The notes under the pieces were generated by a model, which did not search any database, was not told the origin of the DNA, and saw only the letters and a list, made by a program, of their open reading frames with translations. This document shows, in pieces, positions 35,169 to 44,528 of a stretch of 64,000 nucleotides of DNA. This DNA is from Paraburkholderia megapolitana (GTDB lineage Bacteria > Pseudomonadota > Gammaproteobacteria > Burkholderiales > Burkholderiaceae). The translations under genes and the position numbers were made by a program. Location of the stretch: NCBI RefSeq assembly GCF_007556815.1, contig NZ_CP041743.1:496001-560000 (forward strand), in the 5' to 3' direction. Numbering within the stretch: position 1 is the stretch's first letter; every line of letters starts with the position of its first letter.

Positions 35169-35506
35169 CGAAGCCTCCGGGTTGTGCGATGCGACGCGAT
35201 GTTGCTGTCGACCGCTAATCAATATGCAAGGTAGGACATCTGGCGACCTACCGTTCTGAGCACGCACAACACACGCAGTGCGCTTGTCGGCAATGCAATC
35301 GTCCCGCCACTGTACCGCACGATGTCGGTGCGGCCGGGTTCGATCGCGGGTCACCGGTTCTTTGTGGACGCGCGGCGACGGTGCATGGTTCCGTGCGTCG
35401 TCGCGTGAACTAGTATGAGAGAGGAACAAGGCGGAGCCGCGACAGCACCGTGTGGCCCGCGCTTGCCCGATGGGCTCTCCGCTTCATCGCGCCGATGGAG
35501 GTCGAC
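35169..35506. other. Divergent intergenic region upstream of glgP
   Basis: 338 bp between glgP and the small gene at 35507. I see ribosome sites for both neighbours but no hairpin with a T-run, no clear operator, and no small gene with coding character. Confidence 0.4.
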
Positions 35507-35734
35507 ATGAACGCACAATCCATGCTCGGAATGATGCATGCCCAGGAACTGCTGATGGTGTCGATGATTCGCGCGCTGCCGCCCGATACCCGGCGCCGGA
35601 TCTCCGACGAGTTCCAGGATCAGGTGGAACTGGCGGAAGCGCCGCACCTGGGCGCGGGCCACGATCGCGAAACCGCCGAGGCATTCAAGGCGCACATTCG
35701 CAAGCTATCGATTCTGCTCGCGACTTGTAGTTGA
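35507..35734 (+). CDS. Small conserved-looking hypothetical protein
   Basis: A 75-residue soluble, helical protein (MLGMMHAQELLMVSMIRAL, TRRRISDEFQDQVELAEA, TAEAFKAHIRKLSILLA). GGAG lies 7-10 bases before the ATG, and the frame has the third-position GC bias of its neighbours. No family recognised; the short acidic/basic helical make-up could suit a regulator partner or adaptor. Confidence 0.6.
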   Translation: MNAQSMLGMMHAQELLMVSMIRALPPDTRRRISDEFQDQVELAEAPHLGAGHDRETAEAFKAHIRKLSILLATCS

Positions 35735-36269
35735 GTTTGCCGGGTCGACGATTCTGCAGTAGCTGTGGCGCTGGCACTTGCAGGTCATTGCACAGGCCCG
35801 GGCCTCACGCGGCACGTCCAGATTGCGGACACTATCCATGCCACCCACGCGCGTTGGGTTGTGGCATGCTCCGCCGCCTTCTTCTGCAAACGGATTTCAC
35901 TGTCGCCCGTAAAGATTCGCTACCCGTTGTGCTTGCTGGCGTTTGCCGAGGCAGACAGTTAGTTGCACTTTCCGCACGCACGACGGACTGCACATAGCGC
36001 TGCTGGCTGCAGGATTTCTCCGGCTCTGCAACAATCGCGAGGTTCGCCGCGCGATTTGCCGCGGTTTGCTATAAAGCGGCCACGCTGTCAGCTCATCGAA
36101 AGCGTACGGCCCGAGATATCCCTGCATCGTCTTGCAACTGGCCGCCCTGCGGCGCTTTCGCGACCCCTACGCACCCGACGCACCGATACATCAATACACA
36201 ACCCCGACGAGTCCCACCTTGTCCGACCCCACCGCCGCCACCGACAGTCCCCGTACCTTCGACGAACCG
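35735..36269. other. Intergenic region before the DHA2 exporter
   Basis: About 480-530 bp with no supported gene. Short open frames on both strands (for example 35731-35997, 35897-36127) have Arg/Ser/Cys-rich compositions of noncoding frames and no ribosome sites. One imperfect hairpin (CCACCCA ... TTGGGTTGTGG, around 35848-35871) is present. The upstream limit of the exporter gene is uncertain, which affects the right border. Confidence 0.4.
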
Positions 36270-37637
36270 ATGTCCGCGAGCAGTCGCCGTGCGATGGCGG
36301 CGATCATGCTCGCCGTCGCCCTCGCGACACTCGATACCGCGATCGCCAATACCGCGCTGCCCACCATCGCCGGCGATCTGCATGCGGCACCGGCCGCGTC
36401 GGTCTGGATCATCAATGCGTATCAGCTCGCGATGGTCGCAACGCTGTTGCCGCTTGCGGCACTCGGCGACATAGTCGGACATCGGCGCATCTATATCGCC
36501 GGCATCGCGCTCTTCACGCTGGCATCGCTCGCGTGTTCGCTCGCGGACACACTGCCGCTGCTCGCCGCCGCGCGCGTGCTGCAAGGACTCGGCGCGAGCG
36601 CGATCATGAGCGTCAACACGGCGTTGATCCGCTTTCTCTATCCGCCGCATCGGCTCGGCCGCGGGGTGGGTCTGAATGCGTTGATCGTCGGGGTATCGTT
36701 TGCCGTGGGTCCGACCGTGGCATCGCTGATTCTGTCGGTGGCGACATGGCCGTGGCTCTTCGCAGTCAACGTGCCGCTCGGCGTACTCGCACTCGCCTTC
36801 GCGCTGCCCGCGCTACCGCACACGACGCGCGGCACGCATCACTTCGATCGCGTCGCGGCGATGCTCAACGTGATCACGTTCGCCGCGTTGATCTTCGCGC
36901 TCGGCGAAGCGGCCCAGCGTGCCCCGGCTCATGTCGTGCTGATCGCAGCAGCAGTCGCGATCGTCTTCGGCTTGCTTCTGATGCGCCGCGAAGCCGGTCA
37001 TCCCGCGCCGATGCTGCCCGTCGATCTGTTCAAGCTACCGGTGTTTGCGCTCTCGGCGGTGACCGCCGTCTGTTCGTTCGCGACGCAAGGTCTCGCGTTC
37101 GTCTCGTTACCGTTCTATTTCGAAGACGTCCTGCATCGCAGCCAGGTGGAAACCGGCTTCCTGATGACGCCGTGGCCGGTCGTCGTGGCGCTGGCCGCGC
37201 CCATCGCCGGTCGGCTGTCGGACCGCTATCCACCGGGCCTGCTCGGGGCGATAGGACTCGCGGTGTTGTGTGGCGGGATGGCGTCGCTGGCTTCGCTGCC
37301 GCCGCATCCGCATGTGCTCGACATCGCGATACGGATGTCGATCTGCGGCGCGGGTTTCGGTTTCTTCCAGTCGCCGAATCTGAAAGCACTGATGGCGAGC
37401 GCGCCGCCCGAACGCAGTGGGGGTGCAAGCGGCATCATCGCGACAGCGCGCCTGCTCGGGCAAACCACCGGCGCCGCGCTGGTCGCGTTGAGCTTCAGCA
37501 TTGCGGGGCGGCATGGTCCGACGCTGGCGCTTTCCGCGGGCGCGGTTTTCGCAGGGGCGGCGAGCATCGCAAGCGGGTTGCGGCTATTCGCACCGTCGCA
37601 TCGCGCCGGTACGTTGCCCAAGACATCGCGCAACTAG
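36270..37637 (+). CDS. MFS multidrug-type exporter, DHA2 (EmrB/QacA) family
   Basis: A carrier of about 455 residues with 12-14 predicted membrane segments. Family motifs: LDTAIANTALPTIAGDL in TM1, VWIINAYQLAMVATLLPLAALGDIVGHRRIY (parts of motif A and TM2), and VLQGLGASAIMSVNTALI (motif C region). Export of drugs or small organic toxins is expected. The ATG at 36270 is the first Met in frame; TTG codons at 36219 and 36132 are alternatives that would add a Pro/Thr-rich lead, and none has a good ribosome site. Confidence 0.8.
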   Translation: MSASSRRAMAAIMLAVALATLDTAIANTALPTIAGDLHAAPAASVWIINAYQLAMVATLLPLAALGDIVGHRRIYIAGIALFTLASLACSLADTLPLLAAARVLQGLGASAIMSVNTALIRFLYPPHRLGRGVGLNALIVGVSFAVGPTVASLILSVATWPWLFAVNVPLGVLALAFALPALPHTTRGTHHFDRVAAMLNVITFAALIFALGEAAQRAPAHVVLIAAAVAIVFGLLLMRREAGHPAPMLPVDLFKLPVFALSAVTAVCSFATQGLAFVSLPFYFEDVLHRSQVETGFLMTPWPVVVALAAPIAGRLSDRYPPGLLGAIGLAVLCGGMASLASLPPHPHVLDIAIRMSICGAGFGFFQSPNLKALMASAPPERSGGASGIIATARLLGQTTGAALVALSFSIAGRHGPTLALSAGAVFAGAASIASGLRLFAPSHRAGTLPKTSRN

Positions 37638-37682
37638 TCGCGCTGCGCGAAGCGCCCGTGAAGGACGCAACGCGAAAAAGCG

Positions 37683-38687
37683 TCAGCGCGCGAAGTAACC
37701 TTTGACGGCGGCGATAAACGTATCGATATCGGCGCGCGACACGTCCTTGTGCGTGACGAAGCGCGACGTGTACAGCATCAGGACGAGGATGCCGCGCTCC
37801 TTGAGCCACGCCTGGAGCGGTGCGCTGTCCTGCTGCGGCAGTTGCGCGAACACCATGTTGGTCGCGTGCGACTGCACCTTCACCTGATCGATCTGCGCGA
37901 GCCCTGCTGCGAGATGCGCAGCGTTCTCGTGATCTTCGGCAAGCCGTTCGACATTGTGTTCGAGCGCATACAGACACGCCGCGGCCAGTACACCGGCTTG
38001 CCGCATCCCGCCGCCCAGCACCTTGCGCCAGCGGCGCGCACTCTCGAGCAACTCCTTGCTGCCGACCAGCACCGACCCCACCGGCGCGCCAAGTCCCTTC
38101 GAAAAACAGATCGACACGGAATCGAACGGTGCGCACAACGCGGACAGCGGCCGACCCGATGCGACCGCGGCATTGCAGACCCGCGCCCCGTCGAGGTGGG
38201 TGGATAGCCCGTGCTGACGTGCAAGCTGCACGGCTTCGTCGACATAACCCGCCAGCAGCACCTTGCCGTTGATCGTATTTTCGAGCGCGAGCAGACGCGT
38301 GCGGGCAAAGTGATCGTCGAGCGGTTTGATCGCGGCGGCGATCTTGTCGAGCGGCAGCGAACCGTCGAGCGCGTTTTCGATCGGTTGCGGCTGGATACTG
38401 CCGAGCACCGCCGCACCGCCGCCTTCGTACTTGTACGCGTGTGCCTGCTGCCCGACGATGTATTCGTCGCCGCGCGCGCAATGCGCCACCAGCGCCGCGA
38501 GATTGCTCTGCGTGCCGCTCGGGAAGAACAGGCCCGCTTCCTTGCCCGTGCGTTGCGCGACTGCCGCCTGCAGGCGCAGTACGGTCGGGTCGTCGCCGAG
38601 CACGTCGTCGCCGACTTCGGCAGTGGCCATCGCGGCGAGCATCGATTGAGAGGGGCGGGTAACGGTATCGCTGCGCAGGTCGATCAT
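37683..38687 (-). CDS. ltaE: Low-specificity L-threonine aldolase
   Basis: A 334-residue PLP enzyme that splits L-threonine/L-allo-threonine to glycine and acetaldehyde. The start [20 protein letters not shown] is the family signature. The PLP lysine is in [18 protein letters not shown] (about residue 197), and [15 protein letters not shown] carries the cofactor-binding Asp. Monocistronic; converges on the exporter gene with a 45 bp gap. Confidence 0.92.
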   Translation of the reverse strand: MIDLRSDTVTRPSQSMLAAMATAEVGDDVLGDDPTVLRLQAAVAQRTGKEAGLFFPSGTQSNLAALVAHCARGDEYIVGQQAHAYKYEGGGAAVLGSIQPQPIENALDGSLPLDKIAAAIKPLDDHFARTRLLALENTINGKVLLAGYVDEAVQLARQHGLSTHLDGARVCNAAVASGRPLSALCAPFDSVSICFSKGLGAPVGSVLVGSKELLESARRWRKVLGGGMRQAGVLAAACLYALEHNVERLAEDHENAAHLAAGLAQIDQVKVQSHATNMVFAQLPQQDSAPLQAWLKERGILVLMLYTSRFVTHKDVSRADIDTFIAAVKGYFAR

Positions 38688-38800
38688 CAGGCGGTCCTAT
38701 GGGAGTGGGCGCGCGGCCTGCGCACATCGTCAGGTATCGCGATGCGCGCAGCGGCCGCTGGGAAGTCGAAAGGAGATACAAGCGGAAAGTGTATGCGATA

Positions 38801-38825
38801 CGTAAATAAGGCGCCCAAGGGCGCC
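38801..38825 (-). terminator. Terminator of the LytM-domain lipoprotein gene
   Basis: GGCGCCC-AA-GGGCGCC, a perfect 7-bp stem with a 2-base loop, followed on the minus strand by TTATTTA. It lies 36 bp after the stop of the gene at 38861 and before ltaE. Confidence 0.65.
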
Positions 38826-38860
38826 GCAGTGTTGGTGCATTACTTGATGCCAGCCACCCG

Positions 38861-39610
38861 CTAACCGCCCGCCTTCGGCAGCCACGCAAGCGGATCGACC
38901 GGATGACCGTCGCGCCGCACTTCGAACTGGATCGACGCGACCCCGCGTGCATCCACACCGACTTCGCCGATCGGCTGTCCTTGCGTGACCACGTCGCCTT
39001 CCTTCACGAGCAGCTGGCTGTTCTGTCCATACGCGGTGATCACGGTCGCATCGTGCTTGATGATGACGAGCGGCCCATACGCCGGGATACCGGTGCCCGC
39101 ATACACCACGCGACCGCCCGCCGCCGCCCGCACCTGATCGCCCGGCTTGCCGCCGATCACGATGCCATTGTTCTTGCCGGCGACGAACGACCGCAGAATC
39201 GGGCCGCGCAACGGCCATGCGAGATGCACGGTGGATGCCTCGGCGGTACCTGCACCGGCCGGTGACCCAGGCGCCGCACCCGGCGCCGCGTACGGCGTGC
39301 CGTATGCGCCCGGCGCCGGCGGTGCAACCCGCAGCACCTGTCCGACGATCAGCACCGCGTTCGTGGGCAACACGTTCCAGGTGGCGATGTCCTGCGGCCG
39401 CTGGCCGAATGCGGAGGCCACGCTCGCCACGGTATCGCCGGAATTGACGCGGTAGTAGCCGGCCGGCACCGCCGCCGTGCTCGACGAGGTCGGGCCGCCT
39501 GTGGCGCCGGGTTCGCTGGGCCACGGAGTCAGCGTACAGCCGCCGACGGCGGCCGCGATTGAAAGGGCAATCAGGAACTGCGTGCGTGTCTGCAGCGGTT
39601 TTCCAGTCAT
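38861..39610 (-). CDS. Lipoprotein with LysM and degenerate LytM (M23) domains, NlpD/EnvC-like
   Basis: A 249-residue envelope protein. Lipobox VGGC puts the lipidated Cys at residue 25. A LysM domain (about 52-95: YYRVNSGDTVASVASAFGQ ... LIVGQVLRV) binds peptidoglycan, then a Pro/Gly/Ala linker, then a LytM domain (about 130-245). The metal ligands of active M23 peptidases are missing: the first H-x3-D region reads GIVIGGKPGD without His, and the H-x-H position reads QFE. Such degenerate LytM proteins activate cell-separation amidases in place of cutting peptidoglycan. Its upstream spacer also faces the gene at 40035. Confidence 0.83.
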   Translation of the reverse strand: MTGKPLQTRTQFLIALSIAAAVGGCTLTPWPSEPGATGGPTSSSTAAVPAGYYRVNSGDTVASVASAFGQRPQDIATWNVLPTNAVLIVGQVLRVAPPAPGAYGTPYAAPGAAPGSPAGAGTAEASTVHLAWPLRGPILRSFVAGKNNGIVIGGKPGDQVRAAAGGRVVYAGTGIPAYGPLVIIKHDATVITAYGQNSQLLVKEGDVVTQGQPIGEVGVDARGVASIQFEVRRDGHPVDPLAWLPKAGG

Positions 39611-40034
39611 CTTGTGATCCTCGACACGTGGGTCAATCGACGTTCAATCGTCAGTTTTCCAGGGTGTGAAGCAAAAAACGATGCTTATTGGCGCCGTCGT
39701 TCGATCGGCATCCTCGCGATGCGTTCCGGGTCAATCGAACCGAAACGGATCGTGCCGATACCGGCCGTAGCGGCGTACCCCAAGGGCCTCCCGCCCCTGC
39801 AGCCGCCGCCGGCAGCGCGACAACCAGGCCCTCACCCGGTTGCGCGCTCCCCATTATAGGGCTGCTTTCTTTACAAACCTCGGTGCGAGCCGCGCTGGAA
39901 GCCGCTCTGCGGGCAACCCGCCAATTTTATCGGAGCATTGATTCCACGAAACGCTCGCCTATACTGGTCCTTGCTGCCACACGTCCAGCAGGCGAGCCTG
40001 TCGCCGCGATGTCCCGTCCTTAAGGAGTACGACG
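39611..40034. other. Divergent intergenic region, LytM lipoprotein / gene at 40035
   Basis: 424 bp without a supported gene; open frames are G/C-skewed shadows. A good sigma-70-type promoter lies at 39938-39965 for the plus-strand gene. An A/T-rich patch around 39845-39885 (TTATAGGGCTGCTTTCTTTAC) could serve the minus-strand gene. Confidence 0.4.
39938..39965 (+). promoter_or_regulatory. Sigma-70-type promoter of the gene at 40035
   Basis: TTGATT (39938-39943), 16 bp spacer, TATACT (39960-39965), ending 69 bp before the start codon. Four of six and five of six matches to consensus. Confidence 0.6.
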
Positions 40035-40355
40035 ATGAACAAAGCTACGTTTCTGGCCGTGCAGCTGAACGTCGAGGATGTCACGGCGTCGCCGGGCCTC
40101 GTCGAACTGTTGAATGCCCACCTCGTTTTTTCCGCGGATGTCGCCGAGGCGGCCGATGCACTGGTCCAGCTGGCCAGCGTGACCCGACTCACGGGCGGCA
40201 CCGAGGCGACCGTCGAAATTTCCGCTCTGGCGATCGAAAAACTCCGTGAAGCGCTCGATACGCTGAGCAGCTACGACGAATCGTGGCTGTTCGCGCTCGA
40301 ACCGAGCCGCGCGCTGTTCAACGACCTCTCGAATCGCCGCCGCACGCTGCACTGA
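40035..40355 (+). CDS. Small hypothetical protein
   Basis: A 106-residue acidic helical protein without signal peptide (VQLNVEDVTASPGLVELLNAH, AADALVQLASVTRL, ISALAIEKLREALDTLSSYDES). TAAGGAG stands 7-13 bases before the ATG and a promoter is recognisable upstream, so expression is likely. No family recognised. The DUF2968 gene follows after 123 bp on the same strand. Confidence 0.65.
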   Translation: MNKATFLAVQLNVEDVTASPGLVELLNAHLVFSADVAEAADALVQLASVTRLTGGTEATVEISALAIEKLREALDTLSSYDESWLFALEPSRALFNDLSNRRRTLH

Positions 40356-40478
40356 CTCGCGCGACAACAAACACGCGGGCTGCTGCCCGCTGCGCTACGC
40401 ACCGCTTACCGGCTCGACGCCGGGCTTGAACGCCGCCAGGCCAAGAATTTCGAGGGCACGTCACTTAGAGGAACTGCG

Positions 40479-41216
40479 ATGAAAAATCTCCTGAACCGGC
40501 GTAGCGGATTGCTCGCCAACGGCACAGCTCACCTGGTCCCGGTCACGCGGGAAGACGCGCCGGCTGCCGCCGAAGAAGAGGCCACCGGAGCCAGCCGGGC
40601 CACCGTGCATCTGCCCGCGACGAGCGAGGCCGTCCGCCCCGTGACGACGCTGCGGCCGGTTCCGGTGGTGCCGTCGCAGGTGAATGGCCGCGCGGTGCTG
40701 ATGGCCGACAGCGCCGAAGTCGAATGGCTCGCTTCCGAAGAAGCGCTCACGCCGTTCAGGGTATTTCGCAGCTTCGATTATTCGGTCAGCCTGCTGTTTC
40801 ATGCGAAAGAGCTGACCTACTACATCGCGCTGTACCAGGACAACTCGCTGTGGCGCGCCTTGAAGACCGTCGAACTCGAGACCGCCGAGTCGGTGTTCCA
40901 TCACTTCGAAGAGCAGGCCGCGCGTCTCGCCGACGGGGAAACGCGGCGGGCCCAGCTTGAAGCGCAGAACGAGCAGTTGGCGCGCGCGATCGCGCAGTCG
41001 GAACAGCAGGCGGAGCGGTTGCGCAACGATCTGCAGCGCGGCAGCGCGCAGGAACAGACTGTGTCGAACCGGCAGCATCAGGTGCGCAAGGAAGTCGCGC
41101 AGCTCGAGGCGCAGCGGGTTGCCGCGCAGGCACAGTTGAACAAGGCGCACCGGCAGATCCATCAGCTCAATCTGACCAATAACGAAGTGCTGCCGCATCT
41201 GCCGACTAACCGCTGA
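40479..41216 (+). CDS. DUF2968-type protein with C-terminal coiled coil
   Basis: A 245-residue protein. The middle (about 75-145: VEWLASEEALTPFRVFRSFDYSVSLLFHAKEL is its start) is the DUF2968 core with a beta-rich globular pattern, and the C-terminal third is a long coiled coil (about 145-230: RRAQLEAQNEQLARAIAQSEQQAERLRNDLQ). The N-terminal 60 residues are polar and low complexity and show no signal peptide. Function unknown for the family. GAGGA precedes the ATG; a very strong terminator follows after 62 bp. Confidence 0.7.
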   Translation: MKNLLNRRSGLLANGTAHLVPVTREDAPAAAEEEATGASRATVHLPATSEAVRPVTTLRPVPVVPSQVNGRAVLMADSAEVEWLASEEALTPFRVFRSFDYSVSLLFHAKELTYYIALYQDNSLWRALKTVELETAESVFHHFEEQAARLADGETRRAQLEAQNEQLARAIAQSEQQAERLRNDLQRGSAQEQTVSNRQHQVRKEVAQLEAQRVAAQAQLNKAHRQIHQLNLTNNEVLPHLPTNR

Positions 41217-41278
41217 GCCACGCTTCCCGGCTATCGCGCGCCGATACCGGGTATAGCGCAATCTGGCGCGTCAGACGC

Positions 41279-41321
41279 AAAAACGGCGCCGCCCGGGGAG
41301 TCCCGGGCGGCGCCGTTTTTG
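41279..41321. terminator. Strong bidirectional terminator
   Basis: ACGGCGCCGCCCGGG and CCCGGGCGGCGCCGT form a 15-bp perfect stem with a 4-base loop, flanked by AAAA on the left and TTTTT on the right, so it can end transcripts from both sides: the DUF2968 gene (+) and the DUF4148 gene with its repeat-containing 3' region (-). Confidence 0.9.
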
Positions 41322-41620
41322 TGCTTGCTGCTTCGTTTCGTCGGCGTGGACCATTGCATGGCTGCCCGCGCGGGCGCTACGTTTGTTGCCTGATTTCATG
41401 CTTGCTGCTTCGTCCCGTCGGCGCTGACCACTGCAGGGCTGCCAGCGCGGGCGTTACGTTTACTGTCTGATTTCATGTTTGCTGCTTCGTTTCGTCGGCG
41501 CTGACCACTGCATGGCTACCAGCGCGGGCGTTACGTTTGCTGTCTGATTTCATGCTCGCTGCTTCGTTTCGTCGGTGCGGACCACTGCAAAGCTGTCCGC
41601 GCGGGCGTTACGTTTGCTGC
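41322..41620. repeat. Four tandem 77-bp repeats with a conserved hairpin
   Basis: Units start at 41322, 41399, 41476 and 41553 (exact 77-bp period); the fourth decays after about 68 bases. Units begin TGCTTGCTGCTTCG or close variants and end with TGATTTCA. Each can form a hairpin: an outer CGTC/GGCG stem, a G-G mismatch, then an inner 6-bp stem GCGTGG/CCGCGC (unit 1), GCGCTG/CAGCGC (2 and 3), GTGCGG/CCGCGC (4). The T-A pair of units 2-3 becomes G-C in 1 and 4. 77 is not divisible by 3, and stops occur in all frames, so it is not a protein repeat. It lies between the bidirectional terminator and the DUF4148 gene end. Confidence 0.85.
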
Positions 41621-41684
41621 TTTAGGGTGCTGCGTAAGCGGCGCGCTCGACTGTGCTGCATGAGCGCGCTGCCTCGTGACCAGC

Positions 41685-42014
41685 TTAGTGACCGAAGTAC
41701 ACCGACGACGGGCCAGTAGCCGCAGCCGGGATCGCAGCGCGGACACCCGCTTGCGACGAACCGTTGCTCGCAGCACCGTAGCCGCTCGTGTCGGCTTGCG
41801 CGACCGCGTTTTGTTCGTCGACGCGGCGTTGTGCTGCCTGGATGTTGTTCGGGTATTCGGTCTGGTCGCCGACCGGGTTGTAGCCGGCCTTTTCGAGCTG
41901 GACCAGTTGGGCGCGCACTTCTGCACGGGTCAGCGGTTGGTTCGATTGAGCGAACGATGCAACCGGAGCGGCAAGAAGGGTGGCAACGACGAGAGCGGGG
42001 AACAGGGATTTCAT
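41685..42014 (-). CDS. Secreted DUF4148 protein
   Basis: A 109-residue protein with a clear signal peptide (KSLFPALVVATLLAAPVASFA, cleaved before QSNQ). The mature start PLTRAEVRAQLVQLEKAGYNPV, followed by a proline/asparagine turn and a Ser/Gly/Ala-rich tail, is the DUF4148 signature, a family abundant in Burkholderia. Function unknown, probably periplasmic. GGAGG lies upstream of the ATG; further upstream TTGATT and AATCAA (42065-42088) form an inverted repeat that may be a regulatory site. Confidence 0.85.
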   Translation of the reverse strand: MKSLFPALVVATLLAAPVASFAQSNQPLTRAEVRAQLVQLEKAGYNPVGDQTEYPNNIQAAQRRVDEQNAVAQADTSGYGAASNGSSQAGVRAAIPAAATGPSSVYFGH

Positions 42015-42211
42015 GATTAACCTCCAGACTTTAGTTAGTTCGCTTCGACTCGTGTCTTAAGCGATTGATTACAGTCTAGGCAAATCAACCTCTAGGGAAA
42101 ACCCCCGTTTCATTGATTCTCTGTTCCCCGATTTGCAACAATAAGGCCGGAATTCGCTATCGGTTGGATAGCAGGCTGCAATAATGCCGCCCGATCAAGC
42201 CCGCCAATGCG

Positions 42212-42247
42212 AAACGGCCGGGCGGCGCGCGCTGCGCCGCCCGGCCG
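42212..42247 (-). terminator. Terminator of gnd
   Basis: CGGCCGGGCGGCGC and its exact complement form a 14-bp stem with a 5-base loop, followed on the minus strand by TTTCG. It sits 28 bp after the gnd stop; the T-run is short, but the stem is very stable. Confidence 0.65.
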
Positions 42248-42275
42248 CCTGGACGTCAATCGTAAAACCGCTCGC

Positions 42276-43685
42276 TCAGGACCAGTTTGCGTGGAAGCTG
42301 CCCGGCTTGTCGGTACGCTCGAACGTATGCGCGCCGAAGAAGTCGCGCTGCGCCTGCACGAGGTTGGCCGGCAAACGTGCGGAGCGATAGCCGTCGAAGT
42401 ACGCCACCGCCGACGAGAACGTCGGCACCGGCACGCCCGCCGCAATCGCCGCGCTCACCACATCGCGCAATGCCGCCTGATAGTTCGAGGCGATATCGCG
42501 GAAGTACGGATCGAGCAGCAGGTTCGCGAGTGCCGGGTCTTTCGCATACGCATCGGTGATCTTTTGCAGGAAGCGCGCCCGGATGATGCAACCCGCACGG
42601 AAGATCTTCGCGATCGTGCCGAACTGAAGATCCCACTTGTACTCTTCCGAAGCCGCGCGCAGTTGCGCGAAGCCTTGCGCGTAAGAGATCACCTTGCTGA
42701 AGTACAGCGCACGACGCACCGCTTCGATAAACGCCGCCCGGTCGCCGCTGAACGGTTTGATGACCGGCCCTTCGATCACCTTGCTCGCCGCGACGCGCTG
42801 ATCCTTCAGCGACGACAGCACGCGTGCGAACACGGATTCTGTGATGAGCGGCAGCGGTACGCCGAGATCGAGCGCGTTCTGGCTCGTCCACTTGCCAGTG
42901 CCCTTCTGGGCGGCGCGATCGAGGATCACGTCGACCAGATCCTGACCGGTTTCATCGTCCTTCTTCGCGAAGATCTTCGAGGTGATCTCGATCAGATAGC
43001 TGTCGAGTTCGCCCTTGTTCCACTCGGTATAGACAGCGCCGAGTTCCGCATTCGACAGGCCGACTACCTGCTTGAGCACCGCATAGCTTTCGGCGATCAG
43101 TTGCATGTCGCCGTACTCGATGCCGTTGTGGACCATCTTCACGAAGTGCCCCGCACCGTCCGGCCCCATGTAAGCGACACACGGCTCGCCGTCCGGCGCC
43201 TTCGCGGCGATTTCGGTGAGGATCGGGGCAACCAGATCGTAGGCATCGCGCTGGCCGCCCGGCATGATCGACGGGCCTTTGAGCGCGCCTTCTTCGCCGC
43301 CCGACACGCCCGTGCCGATGAAGTGCAGACCGGCTTTCGCCAGCTCCTGGTTGCGGCGGATCGTATCGGTGAAATGCGTGTTGCCGCCGTCGATCAGGAT
43401 GTCGCCCTTCTCGAGCAGCGGTTTGAGCGACGCGATGGTCGCATCGGTCGGCTCGCCGGCCTTCACCATCAACAGAATGCGGCGCGGCTTTTCGAGCGAC
43501 TCGACAAATTCTTCCAGCGTGTATGCCGGCACCAGCTTGCGATCGGGAAACTCAGCGATCAGTTCCTCGGTCTTCTCGCGGCTACGGTTGAAGACGGAAA
43601 CCGCGTGCCCACGGCTTTCGATGTTGAGCGCCAGATTGCGGCCCATGACCGCCAGCCCCACCACGCCGATTGCCTGCTTGCCCAT
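42276..43685 (-). CDS. gnd: 6-phosphogluconate dehydrogenase, decarboxylating (NADP-dependent)
   Basis: Converts 6-phosphogluconate to ribulose 5-phosphate with CO2 release. The 469-residue length is that of the long (E. coli-type) enzyme. N-terminal dinucleotide motif [16 protein letters not shown] with NRS after strand 2 (NADP preference), the substrate signature [24 protein letters not shown] (around residues 120-143) and the catalytic [21 protein letters not shown] with Lys and Glu. The C-terminus ends [11 protein letters not shown]. No zwf or other pentose phosphate gene is adjacent. Confidence 0.95.
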   Translation of the reverse strand: MGKQAIGVVGLAVMGRNLALNIESRGHAVSVFNRSREKTEELIAEFPDRKLVPAYTLEEFVESLEKPRRILLMVKAGEPTDATIASLKPLLEKGDILIDGGNTHFTDTIRRNQELAKAGLHFIGTGVSGGEEGALKGPSIMPGGQRDAYDLVAPILTEIAAKAPDGEPCVAYMGPDGAGHFVKMVHNGIEYGDMQLIAESYAVLKQVVGLSNAELGAVYTEWNKGELDSYLIEITSKIFAKKDDETGQDLVDVILDRAAQKGTGKWTSQNALDLGVPLPLITESVFARVLSSLKDQRVAASKVIEGPVIKPFSGDRAAFIEAVRRALYFSKVISYAQGFAQLRAASEEYKWDLQFGTIAKIFRAGCIIRARFLQKITDAYAKDPALANLLLDPYFRDIASNYQAALRDVVSAAIAAGVPVPTFSSAVAYFDGYRSARLPANLVQAQRDFFGAHTFERTDKPGSFHANWS

Positions 43686-43904
43686 GTGAACTCTCCAGAT
43701 TCCAGAAAACGGGATGCCCCGTCGCGTATAGCGGTCGCGGGGCGTCGAGGATGAAAGGATAAAAGAAATGGCACGCGGCCGCTTGCTTCCTGGCAGGATC
43801 GCGGGGCTTTCTGCGGCGAAAGGTCGGGTGTGCTTCGGGCTGAATGACGGCCCGCATCGCGCCGCGGCGGCGCTGAGCGGGTTGCGGATGGGTTGCGGGC
43901 AGAC

Positions 43905-44519
43905 TCAGCTGCGACGCAATACCAGGCTGAAATTGTTGGCCGGCATTGCCAGCGGTTCGTCGCAGGTAAAGCCTGCCGCAGCGCCAAGTGCCACGACCGC
44001 TTCCATATCGCGCACACCCCATGCGGGATCGCGGCTACGCAACTGATAATCGAAGGCTTCGTTGCTCGGCGCCGTGTGGGCGCCGTTGCGCCGGTACGGA
44101 CCGTACAGAAACACGATCGCGTCACGCCCGAGCAGGCGGGACGCACCGTCGAACAGTGCCTCGGCGGCGCTCCATGGCGAAATATGCAGCATGTTGATGC
44201 AGACGATCGCATCCGCACGCTCGATACCCCACGGCACGCGGCGCACGTCGAGATCGAGCGGCGCGCGCACGTTCGACACGCCCGTATGCGCGATCCACGC
44301 GGCAATCGACGCACGCGCCGCCGCATCCGCGTCGCTCGGCTGCCATTCGACGTCGGGCAACGCGGTGGCGAAATGCATCGCGTGTTCGCCGGTACCGCTC
44401 GCGATTTCGAGCACGTGTGCGCTCGGCATGAGTACGTCGCGCAGTACCGCGAGGATCGGCTCGTGGTTGCGTTGTGCCGAAGGCGAGTGTTGTCGTGCGT
44501 CTGGGGGCGAAGCAGTCAT
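43905..44519 (-). CDS. DUF938-type SAM-dependent methyltransferase-like protein
   Basis: A 204-residue protein. Motif I of class I methyltransferases appears as VLEIASGTGEHAMHFA (about 36-51), and the start SPSAQRNHEPILAVLRDVL fits DUF938. The acidic DADAAAR after strand 2 would bind the SAM ribose. Substrate unknown. It follows the flavoprotein gene after 9 bp in the same direction, so both are probably co-transcribed. Confidence 0.82.
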   Translation of the reverse strand: MTASPPDARQHSPSAQRNHEPILAVLRDVLMPSAHVLEIASGTGEHAMHFATALPDVEWQPSDADAAARASIAAWIAHTGVSNVRAPLDLDVRRVPWGIERADAIVCINMLHISPWSAAEALFDGASRLLGRDAIVFLYGPYRRNGAHTAPSNEAFDYQLRSRDPAWGVRDMEAVVALGAAAGFTCDEPLAMPANNFSLVLRRS

Positions 44520-44528
44520 CGGTCACGC

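Noticed and set aside
35735..36218. Small genes in the spacer before the DHA2 exporter
   Set aside because: Several short frames exist on both strands, but none has a ribosome site, a domain or coding-like composition.
37495..38958. 487-codon minus-strand open frame
   Set aside because: Overlaps ltaE in another frame and shows no domain.
41322..41620. CRISPR array
   Set aside because: The 77-bp units are contiguous and diverged, with no unique spacers, and no cas gene is near.
41531..41926. Minus-strand 131-codon frame across the repeats
   Set aside because: It is an out-of-frame reading of the DUF4148 gene; the 77-bp unit changes frame each time, so it cannot encode a repeated peptide.
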